Below, in pieces: positions 16,152 to 25,300 of a DNA stretch of 42,721 nt. The notes under the pieces are model-generated. The model was not told the DNA's origin and did not search any database. It worked only from the letters and a program-made list of their open reading frames with translations. Position 1 is the first letter of the stretch, and every line of letters starts with the position of its first letter. This DNA is from Chitinophagales bacterium (GTDB lineage Bacteria > Bacteroidota > Bacteroidia > Chitinophagales > Chitinophagaceae): assembly GCA_013298665.1 (NCBI GenBank), contig JAAFIK010000040.1:1-42721 (forward strand), written 5' to 3'. Made by a program: the position numbers and the translations under genes.

Positions 16152-16553
16152 ATGAAAGCACAAAACATTAAAAAAACCTTTATTGTAGATGATGATCCTT
16201 TCTGGACAGCAATGCTTAGTCAAATGCTCAGCGATCTGGGTTATACAAGTATTATAACCTTTGATAATGGAAACGATTGTATTGACCAGCTTCACCAGAA
16301 CCCCAGTCTTGTTTTCCTGGATTACCAGATGGAAGAAATGGATGGACTGGAAGTGTTGCAGAAAATCAAAGCATATCATACTGGTATTGGGGTGGTATTT
16401 TGTACGGCGCATGAAGACCTGAGTGTGGCGGTTAATGCCATGAAATACGGTTCTTTTGATTACCTGCTCAAAGAAAATGCTACCAAAAAGGAACTGGCTT
16501 CCATCATCAGTAACATTGACGAAAATGCCGTTTTTACCGGTAAAATCTATTAA
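16152..16553 (+). CDS. single-domain response regulator (REC only)
   Basis: The 133-aa product is a stand-alone receiver domain with no output domain. The acidic pocket is D13-D15 (FIVDDDPF), the phosphoacceptor is D57 (VFLDYQM), the switch Thr is T85 (FCTAHED) and the conserved Lys is K107 (DYLLKEN). I chose ATG 16152 because it gives the normal REC N terminus (MKAQNIKKTFIVDDD); an in-frame start at 15948 would add a non-homologous extension across the promoter. It resembles the REC domain of the sigma-54 regulator at 27707 (LHxxP, DYL(L/V)K(E/D)xAT), so both may take phosphate from the same kinase. It leads an operon with DUF4184, STAS and TPR/YaiO genes. Confidence 0.92.
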   Translation: MKAQNIKKTFIVDDDPFWTAMLSQMLSDLGYTSIITFDNGNDCIDQLHQNPSLVFLDYQMEEMDGLEVLQKIKAYHTGIGVVFCTAHEDLSVAVNAMKYGSFDYLLKENATKKELASIISNIDENAVFTGKIY

Positions 16554-16566
16554 TCATAGCCGATAA

Positions 16567-17301
16567 ATGCCTTTTACATTATCACATCCGGCTATTGTGC
16601 TTCCGCTGGGCAAATCCAGGTTCGGGTTCTCCCTGACAGCACTTGTTGCGGGCAGTATTGCGCCCGATCTTGAATTTTTTCTGCAATTGCGTGAGGTGGA
16701 GAATATTGGCCACCACTGGTATGGCATCATTCTGTTTGATCTGCCGGTAGCCTTGCTGTGCTGTTTTTTGTTTCACAACCTGCTCAAAGCCGGGTGTATC
16801 GCCAATTTGCCGGGCTGGTACAGGAACCGCTTTTCCCCTGTTCTAAGCTTCAACTGGAACCGTTACGCTGCAGCCAACAAAGGTAAAGTCCTTATTTCCC
16901 TGGTGACAGGCGTGCTATCCCATTTATTCCTCGATGCGTTTACCCATGCTGATGGTATGTTTGTATTGCTGTTGCCGGTGTTGCATGCAGAAGCCGGCAC
17001 AGGGCAGGTGCATTTGCCGGTCTATTTCCTGCTGCAGGTACTGTTCAGTATCGCCGGTTTGTTGGTGGTGCATCAAGTGATTGCAGCCTTACCGGTCAAC
17101 CAGCGCAGCGATGACCAGCCCAAACAAACCGCCATGTACTGGCCGCTGTTGCTGGGCATACTCCTGGTCATTCTCACCATCCGTTTACTGATGTGGCCGG
17201 TGTTTAATTCTTTTTGGGGAATATTTATGGCCTTTATGGGCAGCAGTATATACAGTTGGCTGCTGACCGCAATTATCTTGAAAAAAAACAATCCATCATG
17301 A
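16567..17301 (+). CDS. DUF4184 family integral membrane protein
   Basis: This 244-aa protein has the DUF4184 signature: N-terminal MPFTLSHPAIVLPL, then APDLEFF, and a HLFLDAFTH motif in the middle, with about five to six hydrophobic segments (for example 25-40, 52-72, 105-120, 150-170, 190-210 and 215-240). The conserved His/Asp residues (HP, PD, SHLFLD, FTH) recall the YdjM/metal-dependent-hydrolase-like membrane family, but no activity is established. It starts 13 nt after the REC gene, and its stop overlaps the next ATG (ATGA), so translational coupling with the STAS gene is likely. Confidence 0.85.
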   Translation: MPFTLSHPAIVLPLGKSRFGFSLTALVAGSIAPDLEFFLQLREVENIGHHWYGIILFDLPVALLCCFLFHNLLKAGCIANLPGWYRNRFSPVLSFNWNRYAAANKGKVLISLVTGVLSHLFLDAFTHADGMFVLLLPVLHAEAGTGQVHLPVYFLLQVLFSIAGLLVVHQVIAALPVNQRSDDQPKQTAMYWPLLLGILLVILTIRLLMWPVFNSFWGIFMAFMGSSIYSWLLTAIILKKNNPS

Positions 17302-17636
17302 GTATTACATGTTCCTCTTTCGTGATCAGCGGTCACCAAAAACCGTCAATAAGCATAAAGTGTACCGGTGATTTAAACAGTGTCACTGCTGCGGACATAC
17401 GAAAAGCCGTCGGCGAATATATCCACAGCGGGGTTGAATTGATTTATATTGATGCTAAAGCGGCCAAAGATGCTGACTTGCCGGGCATTAATGAAATCAT
17501 TCACAGTCATTACACGCTTTCCGCAGCTTCAATAAGACTTATCTTTTTATACCAGCAGGGTTCTGCTGTTGATAAATGGGTCAATACAACCGGGATCAAT
17601 AAATTTTTGCATACCGCAATTGTACCGGCAAGTTAA
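17298..17636 (+). CDS. STAS-domain (anti-anti-sigma-like) protein
   Basis: This small cytosolic protein of 112 aa resembles a STAS domain: beta strands at SISIKCTGDLN and IYIDAKAA, an intervening helix VTAADIRKAVGEYIHSG, and a later hydrophobic strand IRLIFLYQQ. The usual phosphorylatable Ser/Thr of SpoIIAA (in a DxS/T context) is not obvious; D-A-K-A-A-K-D-A occupies that region, so it may not be phosphoregulated in the standard way. The ATG at 17298 overlaps the DUF4184 stop by 4 nt, and the next gene begins 19 nt downstream. It may pass a signal from the REC protein to a partner; that is inference. Confidence 0.7.
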   Translation: MSITCSSFVISGHQKPSISIKCTGDLNSVTAADIRKAVGEYIHSGVELIYIDAKAAKDADLPGINEIIHSHYTLSAASIRLIFLYQQGSAVDKWVNTTGINKFLHTAIVPAS

Positions 17637-17655
17637 ACCTGAAACTTATCCCTTT

Positions 17656-19266
17656 ATGACCAACACCCTGCGTATATCCATGCTGCTGCTGTTGTGGCTG
17701 GGCACCGCACACGAAAAAGTACACGCCCAGGTATTAAGCGGCGAAAAACGTGAACAATATATACAGAAGGCTTTACAGTTGCGTAAGGCCGAACAGTATA
17801 CGGCTGCCATTCAGCAACTGGATAGCATCCTGCTGTATCAGCCAAAAGATGCCGGTGTTCTCTTGTTTAAGGGCGACCTCAAACTCCAAAGTAAATTATA
17901 TGGCCAGGCGGTGCAAATCTATAAAGTGCTGCTGCCGCTGCAGTATGAAACCACCATCACCCGGGTCAATCTTTCATACGCCTTGTTTATGGCCCATCAT
18001 CCGCAACAGGCGCTGCAATATGCTGCTGCCGCCTGGATACACGATAGCCTCAATACCAATGCTGTAATCAACCATTTCAACGCCATGCTCTGGAACCTCC
18101 AAACCAAAAAAGCGGCTGCGTTTTTACAACAGCAGGAGCGGTTACTTAGCCCTGCACAAAAACTCGTGTTAAAGGCAAGGCTTTATACTACGGCGGGTGA
18201 TTATCCTAACGGGCTGCGTTACTACGACAGTCTTGCAGGAGCTTACCCGGATAAATATTATGTACTGGAATACGCCGAAGTGCTGCTGGGCAAAAAGGAA
18301 ATGGCGCGCTCGGTGGAAACGATCAAACAACACCGGCAACTTTTTTCAGCAAGTGATTATGATGGCTTCCGGCAGAAGGTATCGGCCGCACTGGTGCAGC
18401 AGGCAGGTACGGAGTTGATCTTCTTTAAAGATGTGGCTGAAAACATGCGTATTGAAAGCTCGGCCTGGTGGCAGCAAAGGGATGGGGTACGCTATCGTTT
18501 CAGGATCAGTGCGGGTCTGTCGGAACTGACCTCGGCACAAAGCGAGAAGACCTCAGTGCAGTTTGGGCATATAACGGTTAATGAACGCTGGAACAGAGCC
18601 TGGAGCGGACAGACGGATATACACCTGCAAACCATTAAGCCGAATACGGGTGAGACGTTTACGGGTGTTACCGGCAGGCAAACCATACAATACCAGCCGA
18701 ACGACCGCAGGATGATCGGTCTGTTTTACAACAGCGATATCCTCAATTATACCGCATCCCTCCTGGGCAGGAATATACGCAGTCATAATATTGGTTATGT
18801 AACGCATATACTTGTTACCGGAAAAACGGGTATCTATTCGCAGGGTAGCCTTGGTGATATCAATGATGGCAATCAACAGTTTCAATGTTTTGCTTCGCTG
18901 TATCATTTGTTCAGAACCGAACCTGCATTTAAGACCGGGCTGAATTTCGCTGTACTGCATTTTAAAGACAGCAGTATTAAAACCTATTTTTCACCCAACC
19001 GTTACCTCAGTGCTGAAGTTTTTACCGATTACAGCACGGCCTTGCCCCATCTTTCAAAGCTGTACCTTCAACTGCAAGCGGCTGCGGGTATGCAGCAGAT
19101 CGAAAACCAGCAATGGGAGCCTGCACTCCGTTTTCAATCTGAAATGGGACTGCGTTTAGCGCATTTCGAAACCGCGCTGAAATACCAAACCAGTAATGTA
19201 GCCTCCGCAACGGGTACAGGTTATTCCTTCAACTGGCTGGTGTTCAGGCTGCTCTGGAAATGGTAA
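17656..19266 (+). CDS. TPR protein with YaiO-type outer-membrane beta-barrel
   Basis: The 536-aa product has a signal peptide (MTNTLRISMLLLLWLGTAHEKVHA-Q), a periplasmic tetratricopeptide-like region (about 30-270, e.g. ALQLRKAEQYTAAIQQLDSIL and AGVLLFKGDLKLQSKLYGQAVQIYKVLL), and a C-terminal region of alternating strands (about 280-536) ending in an aromatic residue (FRLLWKW), as in outer-membrane barrels of the YaiO type. Such TPR-plus-barrel proteins are often partners in polysaccharide or glycan export, which fits the convergent glycosyltransferase operon. ATG 17656 gives a proper signal peptide; longer in-frame starts do not. It ends 11 bp from the GtrA gene's stop on the other strand. 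Confidence 0.82.
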   Translation: MTNTLRISMLLLLWLGTAHEKVHAQVLSGEKREQYIQKALQLRKAEQYTAAIQQLDSILLYQPKDAGVLLFKGDLKLQSKLYGQAVQIYKVLLPLQYETTITRVNLSYALFMAHHPQQALQYAAAAWIHDSLNTNAVINHFNAMLWNLQTKKAAAFLQQQERLLSPAQKLVLKARLYTTAGDYPNGLRYYDSLAGAYPDKYYVLEYAEVLLGKKEMARSVETIKQHRQLFSASDYDGFRQKVSAALVQQAGTELIFFKDVAENMRIESSAWWQQRDGVRYRFRISAGLSELTSAQSEKTSVQFGHITVNERWNRAWSGQTDIHLQTIKPNTGETFTGVTGRQTIQYQPNDRRMIGLFYNSDILNYTASLLGRNIRSHNIGYVTHILVTGKTGIYSQGSLGDINDGNQQFQCFASLYHLFRTEPAFKTGLNFAVLHFKDSSIKTYFSPNRYLSAEVFTDYSTALPHLSKLYLQLQAAAGMQQIENQQWEPALRFQSEMGLRLAHFETALKYQTSNVASATGTGYSFNWLVFRLLWKW

Positions 19267-19277
19267 TCCCTGTTGCA

Positions 19278-19775
19278 TCAGCGGGGTTTCTGCGCTTTGA
19301 ATGTATAATACTTCTGCAGCATAAAATTAATGACCAGCATGATTACTGTTGAAATGCAGTACGCAATGGCAGGCTCAATCCGAAGAAATATGATCAGCCC
19401 TTTGGTGATCAGGTAATCGCTGAACTGCCCCTGCAGCGACACCAGAAAATACCTGCCGAATTGCTTTTTTTGTTCCTCTTTTTCATTGGGTGCATCTGTA
19501 AATGCGAAGTTTTTACTGAGCCAGAAACCGGTAATAACCGAGACTAAGAAAGACAGCACCGTAGCTATTTCTACAGCGAAGCCCTTTAGTCCCGTTATAC
19601 CGGGCAGCCATCCGCCGGATGAGGAGAGCATGCTATAGCCTAATGTAAACAATCCTATATTGAGCAGGGTATTGGCTGCACCAACAGCGAGGTAAGCGTA
19701 CAACTGGTAGGGAAAGGCTTTTTTAAATACCGGGTACCAGAGCCGGAGCAAATAGTGGATTATTTTTTTCAGCAT
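19278..19775 (-). CDS. gtrA: GtrA-like membrane protein
   Basis: This 165-aa protein has four transmembrane helices (about 28-48, 68-88, 110-125 and 130-152) with GtrA hallmarks: YLAVGAANTLLNIGLF in the first helix, LSFLVSVITGFWLSKNFAF after the second, and a basic C terminus YYTFKAQ. GtrA proteins are thought to flip polyprenyl-phosphate-linked sugars across the inner membrane. It is the last gene of the GT operon, which also supplies a GtrB-like GT2 and a GT-C-like transferase, completing the three classical parts of such a system. Confidence 0.9.
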   Translation of the reverse strand: MLKKIIHYLLRLWYPVFKKAFPYQLYAYLAVGAANTLLNIGLFTLGYSMLSSSGGWLPGITGLKGFAVEIATVLSFLVSVITGFWLSKNFAFTDAPNEKEEQKKQFGRYFLVSLQGQFSDYLITKGLIIFLRIEPAIAYCISTVIMLVINFMLQKYYTFKAQKPR

Positions 19776-19796
19776 ATATGGTTACAGTTTGGTGGG

Positions 19797-20981
19797 TTAC
19801 TTTCGGGAAACTGACAGGAGCTGGTGAATATGCGATAAATACCATTCTGCCAGTTCGTTCATCGGCAAACCTTTGGCGGCAGCATAGTTCATGTCTTCGA
19901 TCTTTTTTCTTTCTTCGGGATGCTCCATTAAGTACGCTACCGCATCAGCCATGCTGCCGGCATTGTCTGTATCAAAATAAGCGCCGCCATAACCTTCTTC
20001 TTCCACCACCCTTTCAAGGTCATCGATTTTGGGAAGGATACATGCCCTCGCATAACTGCCGGCCTGGTGCAGGATGCCCGAGCTGCCGGTTGTGGTGGTA
20101 TACGGAAAAATGACAAATGTACTGTCGTGAAAAATATCGGCAACCTTTTCTTCGGGAATGTACCCGGTAAAGACAAGGTTTGTCATGCTGCTGTATGCTT
20201 TTTTAACGCCATCCAGGTAGCCTTTTACATTGGGGTTGTCTGTACCCGCAACCACCGCTTTGAACTTTTGTCCGGGGTATCTTTTTTCCAAAATCTTCGT
20301 GGCGTCAAGCATAACCTCTACTTTTTTGTAGGTGCCGAATTTGCCAAAAGCCATCAGGTTGATTTCGGATAGCGGCTCCGGCAGGTATTTGCGTTCGGGC
20401 AACTCAAAATTACCATGCGGAAGGAGGATGATATTGTCGCGCTTGTATTCCGTTTTGAGGATATCTGCATACTGCGAAATGGTTACACCCACCAGGTCTG
20501 CTTTCAGGATAAACCTGGTCAGTTGTTTGCCGATCCGCAAATACAGTTTCCCCTTCCATTTGCTCTCCGCCATTCCGATGGTATCGAGTTTAACGGTTTC
20601 GACAATATTGTGCAGGATGATGATGGCCGGGATATGCAGCAACCGGCAGGCCCAGGGGGTTAACAAGCCAAGGGCAGCCGCAATTTTACCTTCACCAAAA
20701 GTCATGAACTGCAGGTTCATGATGACGATGTCGGGCCTCAGTTTTTTTAACTGTTTGCGGATGCTGAATACGCTGAACCAACTGTTAAACGTCCAGCAGG
20801 GAATCAGCTCAATGCCTTCCATCGCATAACGGCTGTATGCACTATTGTCTTCAAGGTGGTTGGTGAGCACATATATTTTTTCAACATCATGCTTACCGGC
20901 AAAGCTCCTGATCAGGTGATAGCCGTACTCATTGAGGGTGACCTGGCTGGGTGGATAGGGTGATACAAATGCGATTGTCAT
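19797..20981 (-). CDS. GT4-type glycosyltransferase (GT-B fold)
   Basis: This 394-aa cytosolic or peripheral glycosyltransferase starts at ATG 20981 (MTIAFVSPYPPSQVTLNEYG); an ORF start further upstream would overlap the preceding gene. The N-terminal Rossmann half includes RPDIVIMNLQFMTFGEGK and IPAIIILHNIVETV. The C-terminal half shows NLMAFGKFGTYKKVEVMLDA, the nucleotide-sugar region with TNLVFTGYIPEEKVADIF, and TTTTGSSGILHQAGSYARACI in place of the usual EPFGxxxxEA motif. It lies 7 nt after the NTF2-like gene and 21 nt before gtrA. The sugar donor is unknown; in this operon GDP-mannose or UDP-sugar use is equally plausible. Confidence 0.88.
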   Translation of the reverse strand: MTIAFVSPYPPSQVTLNEYGYHLIRSFAGKHDVEKIYVLTNHLEDNSAYSRYAMEGIELIPCWTFNSWFSVFSIRKQLKKLRPDIVIMNLQFMTFGEGKIAAALGLLTPWACRLLHIPAIIILHNIVETVKLDTIGMAESKWKGKLYLRIGKQLTRFILKADLVGVTISQYADILKTEYKRDNIILLPHGNFELPERKYLPEPLSEINLMAFGKFGTYKKVEVMLDATKILEKRYPGQKFKAVVAGTDNPNVKGYLDGVKKAYSSMTNLVFTGYIPEEKVADIFHDSTFVIFPYTTTTGSSGILHQAGSYARACILPKIDDLERVVEEEGYGGAYFDTDNAGSMADAVAYLMEHPEERKKIEDMNYAAAKGLPMNELAEWYLSHIHQLLSVSRK

Positions 20982-20988
20982 GTTTTTT

Positions 20989-21537
20989 TCAGTTGATGGT
21001 TTCGTTAATGATATGTATGGCATCAATCCGCCAGTGATCGCCCTGGTAAAGCAGAACTACTGCAATATTGGCTTTTGTCGTTTTGATGGATTGGTCGGGA
21101 TAGTGGTACCGGAAAACGACATTGCTGTCGATCGCTGTGCATACCAGTCCGTCATCAGCCCATTGCTGAATGTGTAATTCATGCTGTACGTCCTCCCTGG
21201 TAACAACCGGTTTTTGAATACCGGGGTATTGGTTACAGCATTGCCTGAACCAGGCTTCGGTATAATACTCTTTTCCGGCGGTTACATCATTGGTGGCATA
21301 CAGGTGATTGAGGTGTGCCCATATGCCGGTATAATCTTTTTCAAGTCCTTCGAGTGCTGTTGCTGCTGGTGTATGCTTTGTATGTACCTTGATGCTTGTT
21401 CTGGTGCGGTGCTCACCGGCGATGGCATCTGTTCGCTGGAAAGCGGGTAGTACATCATCCTTCCGGAGCAGCCTGCCCCGGAGGATCAGCAGACTTGTAA
21501 GTAAAACGAGCAGTGATATGAAAGCAATGCGTGGCAT
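20989..21537 (-). CDS. membrane-anchored NTF2-like protein of unknown function
   Basis: The 182-aa product begins with a hydrophobic helix (residues about 3-20, IAFISLLVLLTSLLIL) that could be a signal anchor. The rest (about 60-182) looks like an NTF2/SnoaL-type alpha+beta domain, ending with the characteristic strand pattern VLLYQGDHWRIDAIHI. No known family name is assigned. Its start codon abuts the stop of the lipoprotein gene with no gap, and the GT4 gene follows by 7 nt. A similar NTF2-like stretch occurs in the GT-C-like protein of this operon (LVQQDHRWYILPPSF), so the two may be related or interact. Confidence 0.7.
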   Translation of the reverse strand: MPRIAFISLLVLLTSLLILRGRLLRKDDVLPAFQRTDAIAGEHRTRTSIKVHTKHTPAATALEGLEKDYTGIWAHLNHLYATNDVTAGKEYYTEAWFRQCCNQYPGIQKPVVTREDVQHELHIQQWADDGLVCTAIDSNVVFRYHYPDQSIKTTKANIAVVLLYQGDHWRIDAIHIINETIN

Positions 21538-22365
21538 TCAGGGGATAAGGTTGAGTGTTTTTGAAACAGTTTGGTTAATCATTGCTTTTATGCTGCAGCG
21601 GGTATTGCCGGTTGATGGAATGCTGATGGTTGAATAACCATTCCACACTGCTGCTTCCATCCTGCTGCTGGTTTGTCCGTCTGTAAAGCTGAATGCGACG
21701 CGTGTACCATTGGCTGCTGTATTGCCGTATTTGTCCTGCAGGGGACCTGCGGTGATGGAAAAACTTTTGGTTGCAGCGATATATACTGCGCTGATGGGTA
21801 TGGCGGTACAGGAGCCGGGCTGTACATAGAATGAGGATAAGGGCTCGGCCTTGATGGCCCGGCTGGTACCTGCCTGTGGCGGCAGTAAAATTTCTTCCTC
21901 TGCAAAATAGCCCGGATAATTCTTAAGGGGTGCCAGGTTGCGGTATTCATCAATGTCGTGAATGATCTTTTGCTGATACAGACTGCTGTCGGGATTGACC
22001 GTTTTGGGCGACCGGTAATCTTTTTTTGAAACAAGAACGGGCTTACTGTTGCGCAGGTGTACCGGGTAAAAGAAATAATGGTCACCGGTTGACAGGCAAA
22101 GCTGTGCGGGTCCTTCTGTTACGCCTTTTTTATGTACTGCACTTATGGTGATACCGGTATCGTTGTGCCGGACGGACAAGGGAACCGGCTGGGTAAAGTT
22201 CAGGAGTACAGCCTTCCAGTTTTTTCCGCTGCACCTGAACTGCAATTGCAGGTCTGTAACTGCCAGCTCCGGAGCAGGATTCAGCCACACCGGCTTTTCC
22301 GGTGTAACCTCCCTGCAGGAAACCAGCAGGGTCAGCAGAATGATATGCGGCAGTCCTTTTTTCAC
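21538..22365 (-). CDS. lipoprotein of unknown function in the GT operon
   Basis: I place the start at GTG 22365, which overlaps the preceding stop as GTGA and yields an ideal lipoprotein signal: MKKGLPHIILLTLLVSC with lipobox LVSC. A longer ATG start at 22395 would bury it. The 275-aa mature region is predominantly beta by eye, with a central FYVQPGSCTAIPISAVYI region and a C-terminal Ig-like segment (GTRVAFSFTDGQTSSRMEAAVW). I recognise no family. Its coupling to the GT-C-like gene suggests a periplasmic or outer-membrane partner of that enzyme, possibly an acceptor or accessory subunit, which is inference. Confidence 0.72.
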   Translation of the reverse strand: MKKGLPHIILLTLLVSCREVTPEKPVWLNPAPELAVTDLQLQFRCSGKNWKAVLLNFTQPVPLSVRHNDTGITISAVHKKGVTEGPAQLCLSTGDHYFFYPVHLRNSKPVLVSKKDYRSPKTVNPDSSLYQQKIIHDIDEYRNLAPLKNYPGYFAEEEILLPPQAGTSRAIKAEPLSSFYVQPGSCTAIPISAVYIAATKSFSITAGPLQDKYGNTAANGTRVAFSFTDGQTSSRMEAAVWNGYSTISIPSTGNTRCSIKAMINQTVSKTLNLIP

Positions 22366-25300
22366 TGAAGATAAATTTCCTGCGACATGAAACAATGCGG
22401 GAGTATGGCAATGCCTTTATTGGCAAGGGCCGTCTGGTCTTGCTGCAAGGGCAGTATCTGCCTGGTCTGCCCGTTGATAAATGTCGTTATCGGGAATGTC
22501 CTGAGCATTTGCGCCTTATCCTGTATCTTTTTAAACTTTTTTTGAAAGCTGATGTTCAGCCCGCTCCTCAGCGCAGTATTGTGGATGAGCAATTGTGTCT
22601 GCCAGATCTGACCTGCCGGATCTTTCTCGGCCACGAGTATGCCCGGGATATTGATTTCTGTGGTCAGTTCATTGTACATTTTTACATCAATCAATACCCC
22701 GTTGTCCTTACCGGTCTGTACCGAATAACCCGGGGTGCCACCATGGATATAGCCCCTTTCGCTCACATCGGTTTCTGCATAAACATCCACTGACTTTATT
22801 TGTAAATGATCCATGCGTTGCGTACTGTCCAGTTGTACCTGGAAAAAACTGCTTGCTTTTGGAGAAAGGTTGTATTGCATAGCCGTACCGGGATAGTATG
22901 TTTGATCAATACCTTTCCGGTAATGTACAACAACCCTTATGGCAATGTTTACCGGAACATCATCTGCATTGAGTATTTCGCCGGTAATAAAATTTTCCTG
23001 CTCATGGCGTATAAAATTGACCTGCCCGAAAGCGGCAAAGGGCTTTTTTACCCGGTCGTCTTTGACCGTGGGAAAGCTGCTGATGACACGTTTCCCCTGC
23101 TTTTTAAACAATACATAGCTGTAACTCCTCATCTGCTCGTCAGGAATTTCAGGCGTAAATGACGGGGGCAGGATATACCACCTGTGATCCTGCTGAACCA
23201 GTTGCAGGGAATCGGTTTTCTCCATTTGCCCCAGCGAGGTTCTCCACCGGGTATATACCTCAACCCATGCAGTGTCGGTACTTTTGGGTATCGGGTTGAC
23301 GGCGATGCTGTCCAGTTTTGCATAGGATGGTAACAGACCGCCATCCGAAACCGATTTCTCAAGCAGGTACTGGTCGAGTGTGTAAACGGGATCCGGTTTG
23401 AAGAACTGGTGGGCGCGTTCAAACCTTTGAAAATCGAGGTGGTTGTAATAATTGAGTACGGCTGTTTCGGGGTTCTTTTGTTCTTTTACCAGCAGTAATT
23501 CATATACCTGCTTCAGGATAAACCCGGAAGAGAGGAGCAGCGGCAGCAGCGCCGAGGAGTACACAACAGCTTTGGGATAGTAATGACTGGTTTGCGGTAC
23601 TGTTTCAAAATAATCTTTTTGTTTGTACCGCATCAGGTAAAACAGGGTGAGTATAACTGCCAGGCATAAACTGCTTACCGGTATAATGCCCCATGCTTTT
23701 TTCAGCAACGGGGACAGTTTTTTGGGTTCTACGGGTTTGATGGTGGATATATTGCCTTTTTCCCAAACCATAATACCGTTTTCCAGCAGGATGGTACGGT
23801 TCCAGCCATTGTAATACAACAATGGATCGTAGTAGCGGTCGTTGCTGAAAACATATTTTAAACTGTATTTTTCTGCGCCTGACAGAAAGTTGTTGAGTGA
23901 AGCCAGTCCCTCATCTCCTGAGAATTTGGCGTTTTCGAGTCTTTCAACAGGTCTTGTGGTCAGCTCCGGAAGCCTTCTTGCAGAGTGGTAGTTGCCATCA
24001 ACAGATGCAGCCAGTGAGTTGGCGCTGAGCCAGGCCATCTGGTCGCCAAACCCAAGGGTAAGAAAGCGCCAGCGCATGTGGTCGTCGCGGTTTAAAAAAT
24101 TGGTGATGGGTTGTATCTCTATTTCTTTGGGCTGGAGTGGGCGAAAGCTGCCCAGGTGAAAAATAAAAACAATAAAGAGTAAATAAGAAAAGCCTGTCAG
24201 CGCCGATAAAATAAAGTGACTGGATGCACCAAAATTGTCGTGCCAGAACCTTTTTACAGGACCACTCAGGAATGAATGGATAAATTTGGCCATGAATGGA
24301 ATGGCAATGATGGATGCCCAGAAGCCAAAGCGGTCCAGGGTCAGGATGTTGAACGCATTTGCGCCCAGCATCATTTTCGGAAGGGGTGTAGTACCGCCGC
24401 TGCCGAGTAGTAAACAAAGGGCAAAAGAAACTGCCCAGCCGATGAATCTTTTTTGCCGGGTAATGGCGTAGGTGATGGCCGGCAGTAATGCAAAAATGAG
24501 GGTAAGCGGGATGATGTAAAAAATGAGTCCTGATGATGGCTTTCGGAAAAAGTTGTCCCTTGATCCATGGGGGATCGATACCTGTGTGATGGGATCGGTC
24601 TTGCTCCAGTACCAATAAGGAAAGATCAGGCCAATGGCGAGTATCAGTACAAGGATGCCGAGCAGAAAAAATTGCCTGTACTTTTTAAAAACCCTCTTGA
24701 TGAGGAGAAGGCCGAACTGTACAATATTTTTCGGTGCAGGTGCCCGGGGCAACCCATCTGTGAGTGCCATGAATACGACGGGCGCAATAAAAAAGATCAT
24801 ACCGAAGATAGCAGTGACATGGTGCGAACAGATCACGACGGCAAGAAATACCAGGGTCATGACCAGGTAAATCGTTTTGTTTTTTACCAGGTACTGGTAT
24901 AGAAATGGCAATGCATTCAGTAAAAATGCCAGGCCGGTAAGGGTTGGCATCTGTCCATACACATGCAAGGTTTCTGCAATGGAGGATAAGATGACGGTCA
25001 GCACTGCAGCTACACCGGCTGTTGATTTGTCGAAGAATATTTTTGTAAAGCGGTAAACCCCGATAACGAGTACCTGCAGTATGGATATGGCATAGATGCA
25101 AAAGGCTATTTTCAGTGGAAATACTTTGCTGATCAGCGCAATGGCCTGGTGAACCAACGGGGGGTAGCTGGTACTCAGAAACCCGGTGTACCAGCGGTAT
25201 TCCCACGGCTCAAACCAGAATCTGGAGTAGTGATCCGCAAAGAAGATATGCACAAAAGCATCGTAGGTGCCGGGTAATGTAAAATACAGGATAACCCCAT

